Translations under genes and position numbers: made by a program
Source of the DNA: Lachnospiraceae bacterium
GTDB taxonomy: Bacteria; Bacillota; Clostridia; Lachnospirales; Lachnospiraceae
DNA length: 47,893 nucleotides
NCBI GenBank assembly: GCA_022792335.1
Contig: JAAWAV010000059.1
Span: 1-47,893 of the forward strand
Direction: 5' to 3'
Part shown: positions 1 to 8,334 of the stretch, piece after piece
Position numbering within the stretch: position 1 is the stretch's first letter
How the letters are laid out: each line of letters opens with the position of its first letter
Notes under the pieces: model-generated
The model's database searches: none
Seen by the model: only the letters and a program-made list of their open reading frames with translations
Told to the model about the DNA's origin: nothing

Positions 1-31
1 AAATCCTGAACGGCGTTTTGGTGATGATCAT
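1..31 (-). CDS. GHMP sugar kinase, N-terminal fragment (cut by window edge)
   Basis: Only the first ten codons are in the window. They read MIITKTPFRI from an ATG at 31-29, after a strong AGGAGGAG ribosome binding site about 6 bases upstream. This start is typical of the D-glycero-D-manno-heptose 7-phosphate kinase (HddA) branch of GHMP kinases. It parallels the complete kinase at 15473-16459, which begins MIIARAPFRVSFCGGGSD. The gene runs leftwards off the window in the same direction as the cluster at 1731-16459, so a second sugar-nucleotide cluster probably continues outside. The family call rests on ten residues and one parallel, so it is suggestive only. Confidence 0.55.
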   Translation of the reverse strand, partial: MIITKTPFRI

Positions 32-104
32 AGTCTCCTCCTAAAATCAGTGGTTATCTGATGGTATTACTAAAAATCTGCCTCCTCAAAATAGAGAAAC
101 TGGT

Positions 105-139
105 AAAGCATCCTCTATACAACAAATATTTGGCTACAC
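105..139. repeat. 35-bp direct repeat, left copy (possible recombination site)
   Basis: This copy is identical over 35 bases to 16554-16588, in the same orientation, with no similarity on either side. It begins AAAGCATCCTCTATAC and ends TTTGGCTACAC, and contains the 10-bp palindrome CAAATATTTG (123-132). It lies 73 bases upstream of the partial kinase start at 31. Sharp boundaries around an exact repeat suggest a site-specific recombination site rather than a gene duplication. The plus strand can be read as KHPLYNKYLAT in both copies, which may be chance. Confidence 0.85.
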
Positions 140-218
140 GTTAAATAGAAGAGGGCATAGGAGCACTGAATTGTTATAGGGAATATTCGTTGAATGAGAT
201 GAAAAAGGAAAAAGAAGA

Positions 219-247
219 TTGATAATGCTTTCAAAATCGGATAGAAT
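219..247 (+). promoter_or_regulatory. Promoter for the AlbA-type gene
   Basis: TTGATA at 219-224 and TAGAAT at 242-247 are separated by 17 bases and lie 35 bases before the ATG at 282. This is a good sigma-A-type match, seen in sequence only. Confidence 0.6.
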
Positions 248-281
248 AAAACTATCATGAAGTGCAAAGGTGAATGGGAAT

Positions 282-1661
282 ATGAGTCTGACAAACATTG
301 GTCCGGAGACAGAAACTATAGAGTATAAGAAAAGTACTGGAGAAATGAAAGAAGCAATGCTGTCAATTGCTGCAATTCTGAATAAGCATCAAAAAGGGCA
401 GTTGTTTTTTGGTGTAAAAAATGATGGTACTGTGATTGGTCAGATCATTACGGAAGAATCCCTTCGGAAGGTAAGTCAGGCGATAGGAAACCATATTGCG
501 CCGGCGATTTATCCTGAAATTAAAGTGGTAAGGTTTGGAGAGCGAGATTGTATACAGGTCAATTTTGAAGGAAATCGATGTCCATATCTTGCCTATCATG
601 TACCCAGAATCCGCGTAGCAGATGAGGACCTGGTGATGGATCAGGATACATATGACGAAATGATACGAAAACGAGATGATATGAGATATTCCTGGGAGCA
701 AAAAGTCTCGGAGTATACAATTGAAGAAGTGTCTCAGGATGCATTCCGGGAATATCTGCAAAAGGCAAAGGATGCCGGTCGAATTATTTTTGAAGAAACA
801 GATATAAGAACTGTTCTGAATAAACTGGAGCTAATGAAAGGTGAGTACCTTTTAAACGCAGGCGCTGCCTTGTTTTGCAGCAGTGGAATCAATGAACTTC
901 AGATGGCTAAATTTGCTTCTAACGAACGATTAACATTTACGGATATTCGTCGTTTTACGGGTTCCATTATTGAACTGGCAAAAAAAGCAGAGCAGTATAT
1001 CATTGACGCCATGGATTGGCGTGTGGAAATTGGCGCTGGGCTTTCCAGGAAGGAAATACCAGAGATACCGATGGACGCCATCAGAGAGGCTATCATTAAT
1101 TCTTTTGGTCATAAGTTATTTGGATCCGGACAGAGTAATGAAGTAGCTATTTTTAAAGACCGCATTGAGATTTATAACCCAGGCCCTTTTCCGGTAGGAC
1201 TGACTCCGGAAATGTTTATAGATGGAAAATCAAGGCCTGTGCGAAGAAACCCTTTGATTACCCGGACCTTATATTATTCTAAGGATATGGAGAGTTTTGC
1301 AACTGGATTAAAACGAATTAGCACAGCGTGTAAGGAAGCCGGATGCCAGGTGAAATTTGAACAGCAGCAATATGGTTTTGCAGTTATATTCTATAGAAAA
1401 AAAGATAACTTGGGTAATGATACCCAAGTTAATGCCCAAGTTAATGCCCAAGCAGAGATAGCGACACGAATTTTGCAATATTGTCAACATCCCCGAAGTA
1501 AGAAAGAAATCGCAGATTATTTAGGATATAAATCTGTTAAAAGTATTACAACCGTGATAAACGTTCTGCTGGAAACAGAAAAACTGGCAAGGACCGTTCC
1601 TGATAAGCCGCATAGCAGAAATCAGAAGTATCTTACAAAAGCAAATTTTCCATATTCATAA
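282..1661 (+). CDS. AlbA-type ATP-binding protein with C-terminal helix-turn-helix (RecG-like COG2865 family)
   Basis: The N-terminal third has the AlbA_2 (Schlafen-AlbA_2) signature: ETIEYKKS, then AILNKHQKGQLFFGVKNDGTVIG. A middle ATP-binding part follows (AIREAIINSFGHK, then IEIYNPGPFP and NPLITRTLYY). A short repeat-rich linker (TQVNAQVNAQ) leads to a winged-helix-like end containing SKKEIADYLGYKSVKSI. Members are putative transcription or nucleic-acid regulators, often in mobile or defence-rich regions; their biochemical role is poorly known. I chose ATG 282, after AAAGG at 266-270, over GTG 270. The gene is convergent with the choline-type transporter and lies inside the segment bounded by the 35-bp repeats. 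Its role in the cassette is unknown; it could be cargo or a regulator. Confidence 0.85.
   Translation: MSLTNIGPETETIEYKKSTGEMKEAMLSIAAILNKHQKGQLFFGVKNDGTVIGQIITEESLRKVSQAIGNHIAPAIYPEIKVVRFGERDCIQVNFEGNRCPYLAYHVPRIRVADEDLVMDQDTYDEMIRKRDDMRYSWEQKVSEYTIEEVSQDAFREYLQKAKDAGRIIFEETDIRTVLNKLELMKGEYLLNAGAALFCSSGINELQMAKFASNERLTFTDIRRFTGSIIELAKKAEQYIIDAMDWRVEIGAGLSRKEIPEIPMDAIREAIINSFGHKLFGSGQSNEVAIFKDRIEIYNPGPFPVGLTPEMFIDGKSRPVRRNPLITRTLYYSKDMESFATGLKRISTACKEAGCQVKFEQQQYGFAVIFYRKKDNLGNDTQVNAQVNAQAEIATRILQYCQHPRSKKEIADYLGYKSVKSITTVINVLLETEKLARTVPDKPHSRNQKYLTKANFPYS
1407..1452. repeat. Inverted repeat followed by a 12-bp tandem repeat inside the AlbA-type gene
   Basis: AACTTGGGTA (1407-1416) and TACCCAAGTT (1421-1430) form a perfect 10-bp inverted repeat with a 4-base loop. 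From 1423 the 12-mer CCCAAGTTAATG occurs twice in a row (1423-1446), followed by its first six bases (1447-1452). The 12-mer encodes the QVNA linker repeats. Loss or gain of a unit keeps the reading frame, so linker length could vary between strains. Confidence 0.85.
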
Positions 1662-1667
1662 CGCAAT

Positions 1668-1701
1668 AGCGATGGTATTAAAAAGCAATGATACCGTCGC
1701 T
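1668..1701. terminator. Hairpin between convergent genes
   Basis: AGCGATGGTAT (1668-1678) pairs with ATACCGTCGCT (1691-1701), 11 bp with one G-T pair and a 12-base loop. It sits between the stop of the AlbA-type gene and the end of the BCCT transporter gene. A clear T-run does not follow on either strand, so termination is likely but not canonical. Confidence 0.45.
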
Positions 1702-1730
1702 TGACAGGGGTTGCATTACTTTTTCTTGTT

Positions 1731-3242
1731 TCATTCTTCCATATATGCTTTCGCGTCTTTGATAAAACTGATGGCAATCATTACTATCACAAATCCGATA
1801 GGAAAGGCCGCTATGATACTAACTGATTGCAGATTGTTCATAGAACTTTCAGAAAATACCAGAGCGATTGGCAGTATAATAAGCAAGATGCACCAAAGCA
1901 ATTGAATGGTTTTTTTCGGGGTTTCACCTTTCTCCAATTTGTGATAGCTATAACAGGAGGCTGTCAGCGCAATGGAATCAAAAGAAGTCGCATAGAAAGC
2001 GATCATTGCTAGTAATAGCACCATTAGTATAACAGGAGCGAAAGGCATGGTCTGGAACATTGAAATAATCATTCCATAAAGATCGCCCGTTGTATGATAT
2101 TGGGTAATAAAATCAACGCTCCCGGACATCTGCAGCCCCATAGAATAATTACCTAAGATAATAAAACTCAATAGCGTACTGCCAACGCCGAATACATAAC
2201 CTCCAAGGATTACCTGCTTTACAGTTCTCCCTCTTGAAATATTTCCAATGAAAAAAGGAGCAGCTACGCACCATACCATCCAATATGCCCAATAATAGAT
2301 GGTCCAGTTTTGAGGAAAGGAAGTTGTTCTTAATGGATCGGTATAGGTAGATAACTCAAAAAAATTTTGAACCATTTTTCCCAAAGAAGAGATTCCAGTA
2401 TCAATAATATATTTTCCTTCTCCACCAAAAAACAAAACAACGGTTAATAATCCAAAAAACAGATAAATACATGCCTTTGCCAGGAAACGGATTCCTTTAA
2501 ATCCGTGAAGAAGAGAATAGGTATAAATAAAACATGTGACGATCAAAATTACAATTGTAATGATTGTTTTATTTATTTCCAGATGAAACAGTTCCTTAAT
2601 CACATTAGCCATCAGTGGGGTGGCCAGGCTAAAGGTTGTTGCAGTTCCTGCCAATAATGCAAATACTGCAAGTAAATCAATGATACGACCTGCAATGCCG
2701 TCCGTATGTTTTCCAAGGACAGGCCTGCATGCTTCAGAATATTTTTGCCGATTTCTTTTTTTTACGTGAAGCATAAATCCAAATGCGACAGCCAGTACTA
2801 GATAAAATCCCCATGGAATGAAACTCCAGTGAAAGAGAGGGTATACTCCGGCCCATTCTTGGATGTTCCCTAATTCTTTCATCCGAGGATCTGCCGCGTA
2901 CAAAACCCATTCAGAAGGAGAGTAAAACAGAATATCGGCCGCAAGCCCACAGGTGAACATCATACACCCCCAGGAGAAAAAAGAATATTTGGGTTTTTCA
3001 CCCGGCTTTCCCAAAATGATATTCCCATATTTTGAAAATGCGAGAAATAAAGAAAGTAAAAAAATCCCCAGACCGATAACCAAATAATAACTGCCCACAG
3101 TATCGCCTAAAAAGAATCTGATTTTGCTTAATACCACATTGGACTGTTCTGGCATCCAGAAGAATAAGATGGAAAGAACTATTACAAAAGCCAAAGGAAC
3201 CAATGTGATCATCCAGTCAATTTTTCCTTTTCTCGGGTTCAT
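1731..3242 (-). CDS. BCCT-family transporter (choline/betaine/carnitine type)
   Basis: The protein has 503 residues and about twelve membrane helices. It carries the BCCT signature region WTIYYWAYWMVWCVAAPFFI followed by GNISRGRTVKQ around residues 310-340. Family members import quaternary ammonium compounds, coupled to Na+ or H+. The ATG overlaps the stop of the upstream LicC-like gene as ATGA, implying translational coupling. Next to a choline kinase and a cytidylyltransferase, the likely substrate is choline, fed into CDP-choline. Lic loci usually use a LicB permease for this step, so a BCCT protein would be a functional replacement. Last gene of the cluster; substrate inferred from context. 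Confidence 0.88.
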   Translation of the reverse strand: MNPRKGKIDWMITLVPLAFVIVLSILFFWMPEQSNVVLSKIRFFLGDTVGSYYLVIGLGIFLLSLFLAFSKYGNIILGKPGEKPKYSFFSWGCMMFTCGLAADILFYSPSEWVLYAADPRMKELGNIQEWAGVYPLFHWSFIPWGFYLVLAVAFGFMLHVKKRNRQKYSEACRPVLGKHTDGIAGRIIDLLAVFALLAGTATTFSLATPLMANVIKELFHLEINKTIITIVILIVTCFIYTYSLLHGFKGIRFLAKACIYLFFGLLTVVLFFGGEGKYIIDTGISSLGKMVQNFFELSTYTDPLRTTSFPQNWTIYYWAYWMVWCVAAPFFIGNISRGRTVKQVILGGYVFGVGSTLLSFIILGNYSMGLQMSGSVDFITQYHTTGDLYGMIISMFQTMPFAPVILMVLLLAMIAFYATSFDSIALTASCYSYHKLEKGETPKKTIQLLWCILLIILPIALVFSESSMNNLQSVSIIAAFPIGFVIVMIAISFIKDAKAYMEE

Positions 3243-3964
3243 TTTGCAATACCTCCCATATATTTCTGATAGCTGCTGTCCAATGCAATCAGTTCACTTA
3301 AACTATCGACCTCAATAATATCACTGGCATTCATTGGCCGGATTCCCAGATCGTAATCTTCAAAGTGGCAGAACATGACAACATCATCCCAATAAATCTG
3401 CCTGTTTTTCTTTTGATTAAATTCAATTTCCAAATGTCGTTTTAACTTCCGACCATCCTCAGCAGTCCATCGTGAAATGCTAAAGAGCTGCCATCCCTTT
3501 TTTCCACCTATGCGGGAACAAGAGACAACTCTATTATTTTCCACTTGTATCAGCCATTCCTTTGTTTCCTCGTCTGTCCAGACTGCATTATATCCGGACT
3601 TTTCAAATTCGGGGGAAAGAATCAAATCATTATAAATAATTTGATCGCCGTCAAGAATTATTGCTTCTTCAATATGTTCCCTTGCCACATAAAGAGAAGA
3701 AATATTATTACAAACATTGTATAGGGGATTTTCAATAATTTTTAATCCCTCATATTCTTTCTCCAAAATATCAAATTGTTCTTTTAGATAACCAGCAACT
3801 ACATAAATCTCGGTAATTCCGTTTTTGTGGAGACCCTGAATAATGGTATCAATCATTCGAACCCCATTGACCCGTATCAAAGGTTTTGGGGTAGTGAATG
3901 TGACTGGTTGTACGCGATTTCCTGTTCCGGCTGCAATAATAATTGCCTGTTTAACTGTATACAT
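3239..3964 (-). CDS. LicC-like nucleotidyltransferase (CTP:phosphocholine cytidylyltransferase)
   Basis: This 241-residue nucleotidyltransferase opens with the pyrophosphorylase loop IIIAAGTGNRVQPVTFTTPK, followed by PLIRVNGVRMID and the metal-binding region EEAIILDGDQII. The TFTTPKPL variant and the short length fit LicC, which makes CDP-choline from CTP and phosphocholine. I chose ATG 3964, preceded by GGAG with an 8-base gap, over a TTG at 3979. It lies 26 bases after the choline-kinase fusion and overlaps the transporter gene by 4 bases. Phosphoethanolamine or 2-aminoethylphosphonate are alternative substrates, since related enzymes use them. The locus therefore has two such nucleotidyltransferase domains. 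Confidence 0.8.
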   Translation of the reverse strand: MYTVKQAIIIAAGTGNRVQPVTFTTPKPLIRVNGVRMIDTIIQGLHKNGITEIYVVAGYLKEQFDILEKEYEGLKIIENPLYNVCNNISSLYVAREHIEEAIILDGDQIIYNDLILSPEFEKSGYNAVWTDEETKEWLIQVENNRVVSCSRIGGKKGWQLFSISRWTAEDGRKLKRHLEIEFNQKKNRQIYWDDVVMFCHFEDYDLGIRPMNASDIIEVDSLSELIALDSSYQKYMGGIAK

Positions 3965-3990
3965 GCTCTTTCTCCACAATTGTTGTTATT

Positions 3991-5763
3991 TCATCTGAAA
4001 TCTTTATGGAAAGATTCCATTGCAATTTTGTAATAGTCTTTTGCATATCTGTATTGCCGAAGCGAATATTCGCCAAATTCAATTCCTAGATTCCTTTTGT
4101 ATTCGCACCAGTTACTCCAAAGCAGACCGCCTGCAGCGATGTAGCAGTAGATTTTGACACGGGTTTCACTCCCACAATTATTTTCAAAGTAAATATCAAT
4201 CAAATGATCAATCTGCTCTTTATCATAAAGAGAATAGATACAAAACATTGCAAGATCTACATGCGGATCCTGCATTCCGGCATATTCCCAGTCAATTAAC
4301 CGAACGCTTTCAGTTCCATTTGAGTCTTTCACAAATAAAAAGTTGTCAGGTACGGCGTCGATATGAGTTAAGCATTTATCAGCAATATGCTGGTTTATAT
4401 AAGGCTGTAAAGACAAAACCTTCTTTTTTGTATGAAAATAATCTTTATATATGGATGCTTCTCCATTCCACAGAGTTTCATAAAATTCTATTTGTTTAAA
4501 AATATCAAATTCATGGTTGACGGATAACTGAAGTTGATGGAACTCTCTTAATTTTTTCATGCAAACTGTGAGATCTTTTTGATTATTAGGATCACATACT
4601 CTGGCATTTGGAAAAAATTCAGTGATTTTATAGCCATTCTCCGGGTTAATGTAAATAATATTATCGCAAAGATTTTTTTCTTTAATTGTTTTATAAACAG
4701 CCGCTTCTTCTTGTCGATTGATCAACTGATCGGTCCCTTCACCAGGGATGCGCATAATATATTTTTTGTTTTTACAAGTAAACAAAAAACATCGATTAGT
4801 CATTCCCTTTTTCAATACGGTTATATCCACAATTTCAGAAGCAGTAACTCTTAAGATCTGGGTAATGATACTGATTGCATCAGACTTTAAATGGTTCGAT
4901 TCTTCGTCCAATTCCCGGAGCTGCTCATATGTATTGATTTCCACAACGTCAGTGGTATGAACCACCTTTGCCGGAACAATCATTTTTCCTTTGTCGTAAA
5001 GGGCTTTTTCCCAAAATGAATCCTCATATTGCCTATCGGTATCCAGTCTTTTTAAGCTTTTTCTAACTAAATGACTCTTTTCTTCCGTGAGATAGGTGAT
5101 ACCAATCATCGCGTTTCCGCTCTGATTCCTGGAAACGGTTACCAGTTCCATCTTACGATTTACGCGAACAGTACTATCGTCGTCCACAAGATCAGAAACC
5201 ATATACCATGAACAAAATTCATATCGGTGAAAAGGGTTTCTGTTACACCAGACATCGCAAGGAATGATATAAGTGTTAGACAGATATTCCGTTACCAAAC
5301 TCATAGAGTGGAGATTATTTCTGGAGGCATAGAACGGATTAAAAATCAACTCGACATGAAACTCGTCAATGAGATATTCAAACTGTTCTTTCATAAATCC
5401 GACGACTATATAAATTTCGGTGATTCCAACTTCATGAAGCTGCTTTATGATACGCTCAATCAATGGTTCCCCATGAATCTCCATAAAAGCTTTCGGACGT
5501 TCAAGATTGATTGGAACCATACGCATTCCAAACCCTGCCGCTAAAATAATGGCATTTTTAGGAGAGTTGTTTTCAAGCTCCTGATAAGCTTTATCTGTAG
5601 GGCGAATCCGGGCATCCAGAAAACCTTCCATTATCAGATTTTTGATGGAGCGGTTTACTACTCCAAGAGAACAGCCGCATATTTCTGAAAGGATCCGCTG
5701 ATTGATAAATGGCTCCAGTAGAAGTGCATGCAATATTTCTGATTCTTGCCTTTTCAAAATCAA
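3991..5763 (-). CDS. Three-domain fusion: winged HTH, nucleotidyltransferase, choline kinase (LicA-like)
   Basis: Residues 1-60 look like a winged helix-turn-helix (FINQRILSEICGCSLGVVNR). About residues 68-290 form a nucleotidyltransferase (AIILAAGFGMRMVPINLERP, then KAFMEIHGEPLIERI). From about 300 to the end is a choline/ethanolamine-kinase fold with the catalytic loop HIDAVPDN and metal site LIDWEYAG. It should phosphorylate choline and activate the product as CDP-choline. The HTH suggests self-regulation of the locus. The start is TTG 5763, after AAAGGTGGA; a second TTG at 5757 is possible. A 146-base gap upstream could hold its own promoter. Which nucleotidyltransferase, this or the neighbour, serves which substrate is unknown. 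Confidence 0.85.
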   Translation of the reverse strand: MILKRQESEILHALLLEPFINQRILSEICGCSLGVVNRSIKNLIMEGFLDARIRPTDKAYQELENNSPKNAIILAAGFGMRMVPINLERPKAFMEIHGEPLIERIIKQLHEVGITEIYIVVGFMKEQFEYLIDEFHVELIFNPFYASRNNLHSMSLVTEYLSNTYIIPCDVWCNRNPFHRYEFCSWYMVSDLVDDDSTVRVNRKMELVTVSRNQSGNAMIGITYLTEEKSHLVRKSLKRLDTDRQYEDSFWEKALYDKGKMIVPAKVVHTTDVVEINTYEQLRELDEESNHLKSDAISIITQILRVTASEIVDITVLKKGMTNRCFLFTCKNKKYIMRIPGEGTDQLINRQEEAAVYKTIKEKNLCDNIIYINPENGYKITEFFPNARVCDPNNQKDLTVCMKKLREFHQLQLSVNHEFDIFKQIEFYETLWNGEASIYKDYFHTKKKVLSLQPYINQHIADKCLTHIDAVPDNFLFVKDSNGTESVRLIDWEYAGMQDPHVDLAMFCIYSLYDKEQIDHLIDIYFENNCGSETRVKIYCYIAAGGLLWSNWCEYKRNLGIEFGEYSLRQYRYAKDYYKIAMESFHKDFR

Positions 5764-5909
5764 TACTCCACCTTTCTCATGAACTTCTTTAAAAATACTT
5801 TTGTAGATTTTTCATTTCGATAATCAGTTATATTTCTGAGTGAAAGGGAAGGAGCACTTTCCCATTAACTGTCGTTTGATTCGGAGCAACAATTGCAATG
5901 TCATTTTTT

Positions 5910-6896
5910 TCAAGTAAAATAAAAGTAATCACCTGCCAGAGACTGGAGTATCTTCATCTCTTCGTCATAGCCAGGATACCGTTCCCAAAGTTTGGTGTTT
6001 CTGATTGAATTTTTAGGATTAAAATATTTAAACTTATTTATATGATCTTTCTCATCTAATTCCAAGAAATCTCGGATAGTCCTTGTCGTTTCTTCATATT
6101 TGTATAACATATCCTCAAATTGAATTTTCAGGACATTATCAGTCAAAATTTCTTTCGCCTGACCAATTCTCATATCAGAAAACTGCTTTGCAAATAATTG
6201 GACTTCAACAGGTAAGACGTGATCGTCAATATGCTGTTCTTCTATATAGACATCCCTTGGATCTCGATCAACCAAAATAACTTTTAGGTCCTCTGCATAA
6301 TTCATATATCTTTTAATGTTTGTCGTAGATACAAATTGATCCAGTATGATCAGGGATTGACGATCATGAAAAACACTTTTACATAGATTCTCCACGAATA
6401 ATCTGGTATTTCTATAAAACTCCTCCTTTGAGAGATGACTGTGATAGGAAACAGCTCCAGGAAAATAATTATAATCCGGTTTCTTTTTTAATTTCTCCGG
6501 CATGATTCTGTTGATAGCCCTTCGCATATAATAATAAGCTTTCATATAAACGGGGAAAATACTGATATCACAGTGCCAGTAACCATTAAAAGTAAAATCT
6601 TTTAAACTGTCAGCGTATTTTTGGGCATATATCGCCCAGTTTTTTCCAAATAATAGACTATAATGATGATGATATCGTTTGGCAAATTGTTCAAATCGTT
6701 TGATGGCAAAACCGCTGTTGAGTCGGTGCCAATTATCTATCAGCTGAAATTCCAAATCAGAAATTCCGTCAGGATCCTGTAGAAACCGGCATTCAACTTC
6801 CTGTTGTGGAAAAGAAACGTTTTTAAATTCTTTAATATAATCAACGACTGCACTTGAACCACTGGAGTGGTAACTGACACAAGTTACTTTTTTCAT
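5910..6896 (-). CDS. Sulfotransferase-family protein
   Basis: The N-terminus TCVSYHSSGSSAVVDYIKEF resembles the 5'-phosphosulfate-binding loop of PAPS-dependent sulfotransferases. Near residue 230 the stretch VILVDRDPRDVYIE matches their 3'-phosphate-binding motif. The 328-residue length is normal. No membrane segment or signal peptide is apparent, so it probably acts in the cytoplasm on a lipid-linked or precursor sugar. The ATG follows GGAGG by 9 bases, directly after the flippase gene. No PAPS-synthesis genes are in the window, so activated sulfate would have to come from elsewhere. The family is clear by motif; the acceptor is unknown. Confidence 0.75.
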   Translation of the reverse strand: MKKVTCVSYHSSGSSAVVDYIKEFKNVSFPQQEVECRFLQDPDGISDLEFQLIDNWHRLNSGFAIKRFEQFAKRYHHHYSLLFGKNWAIYAQKYADSLKDFTFNGYWHCDISIFPVYMKAYYYMRRAINRIMPEKLKKKPDYNYFPGAVSYHSHLSKEEFYRNTRLFVENLCKSVFHDRQSLIILDQFVSTTNIKRYMNYAEDLKVILVDRDPRDVYIEEQHIDDHVLPVEVQLFAKQFSDMRIGQAKEILTDNVLKIQFEDMLYKYEETTRTIRDFLELDEKDHINKFKYFNPKNSIRNTKLWERYPGYDEEMKILQSLAGDYFYFT

Positions 6897-8333
6897 TTAA
6901 CTTTTCCTCCGCTTAAAAATCATACTAAGTATGTCGCGATGAAAGAGGTAACACCATATCGCAGATAGGCTTAAATATATAGAAGCGCCTAATGCAATTT
7001 TGACGGACAGTGATATAAAATTATTTTCGATATCAATCAAATATATAGGAATAAACATCAGTATCCCAATTACTATAAAACTACATAAAACTTTAAGCAT
7101 TTCTGATAGTTCAATTTTTTTATGCAGACAAATCAACTCGGAAAATAATATCGTAAATTCGGAAACAGTAGTAGCAAAAGAAGCGCCAAAAGCACCATAT
7201 GAAGGAATAAGGAATGTATTTAAAATAATATTTATTAATATCCCCATAATTAAGCATCTGGCAAATATTCCATCTTTGCCAAAGGGCAAAAGATATTGGT
7301 TTTTCATGACATTCGCCAAGCTTATAAATACCATGGAAGGAACTAATATATACAGCAAATAAACGACAGAATCATATCCTTTTCCAAAGAATATGGGGAC
7401 AAATTCTTTTGCTACACCAGAGATGCCAAAAGATAAGGCACATACGGCAAAAGAGATAAATATAAAAGTGTCCTTATGGAGTTTTTTCAATTCATTCTCT
7501 TTTTTGTTCGTCACTTTATTCGTAATAGCCGGTAAAATGACGACGCCTAAAGCTGTTACCATACTGTTTGGAACTTGTATTATTTTTTCAGCGCTATCAT
7601 AATATCCAAGTTCTGTTTTTGTAGACATACCGCCAAGCATAATTTTGTCGAAATAGTTTAAGATACTAGCGGAAATCACAGGTAAAAAGAGGATCACATT
7701 TGGTTTCATATGCTGGAGGACCCTTCTCTTGGCTGGTAAAATGAATTTTACAGTTTTAATCAGCGCCGGCAATATGAAAATTTGTGAAATTACAGTGGCG
7801 CCAGATATGATGAATGTATACAACCAGATATCCTGTATCGATTTTACAAATACAATTATCAATAAAACGCTGCTTAACTTAATGATAATATTTCTGATTG
7901 AAATCAATTTAAAGTTTTCAATTCCAAAGAACAACCATGAAAAGTCGATAAAAACAGAGAGAATTTGGAAGCCCTGTAAGATTGATAAAAGTTTTGATTC
8001 AGAAAAAAACACGATATAGAGGACGTATAATAATGAGGTAATGGATGTTGTGAGTATTTGCATAACAAAAATCTCACTAAAGACCTGATTCAATTTATTT
8101 TTATCGTCCCGTACCTGTGCAATCGTTCTGCTCCCATAATCCGATATACCAAGCATTGCAAAGGAATAAAAATATTGCGCGATCGAATAAGTATAACTAT
8201 ATTCGCCGACGCCTGTGGGGCCAAACACTCTGGCAATATATGGGGCTGTGATTAATGGAGTAAATACAGTGACTATTTTATATAGCAAATTAAAAATATA
8301 ATTTTTTCTGATGCTTCTATTTTGACTTGCCAT
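6897..8333 (-). CDS. Wzx-type polysaccharide flippase (MATE/MOP superfamily)
   Basis: This 478-residue polytopic protein starts with a basic region, then NLLYKIVTVFTPLITAPYIA and RVFGPTGVGEYSYTYS, the N-terminal hallmark of Wzx-like repeat-unit exporters. It has about 12-14 hydrophobic segments. It should move undecaprenyl-linked repeat units across the membrane. The ATG follows AGGTTAGGATAAG, two bases after the upstream transferase gene stop. It is a distant counterpart of the flippase at 23211-24668, so each cluster carries its own exporter. Confidence 0.92.
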   Translation of the reverse strand: MASQNRSIRKNYIFNLLYKIVTVFTPLITAPYIARVFGPTGVGEYSYTYSIAQYFYSFAMLGISDYGSRTIAQVRDDKNKLNQVFSEIFVMQILTTSITSLLYVLYIVFFSESKLLSILQGFQILSVFIDFSWLFFGIENFKLISIRNIIIKLSSVLLIIVFVKSIQDIWLYTFIISGATVISQIFILPALIKTVKFILPAKRRVLQHMKPNVILFLPVISASILNYFDKIMLGGMSTKTELGYYDSAEKIIQVPNSMVTALGVVILPAITNKVTNKKENELKKLHKDTFIFISFAVCALSFGISGVAKEFVPIFFGKGYDSVVYLLYILVPSMVFISLANVMKNQYLLPFGKDGIFARCLIMGILINIILNTFLIPSYGAFGASFATTVSEFTILFSELICLHKKIELSEMLKVLCSFIVIGILMFIPIYLIDIENNFISLSVKIALGASIYLSLSAIWCYLFHRDILSMIFKRRKS

Positions 8334-8334
8334 C

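Noticed and set aside
5764-5909. Terminator or separate small gene between the sulfotransferase and choline-kinase-fusion genes
   Set aside because: Only weak stem-forming sequence and no open reading of note; a low-quality internal promoter cannot be excluded or shown.
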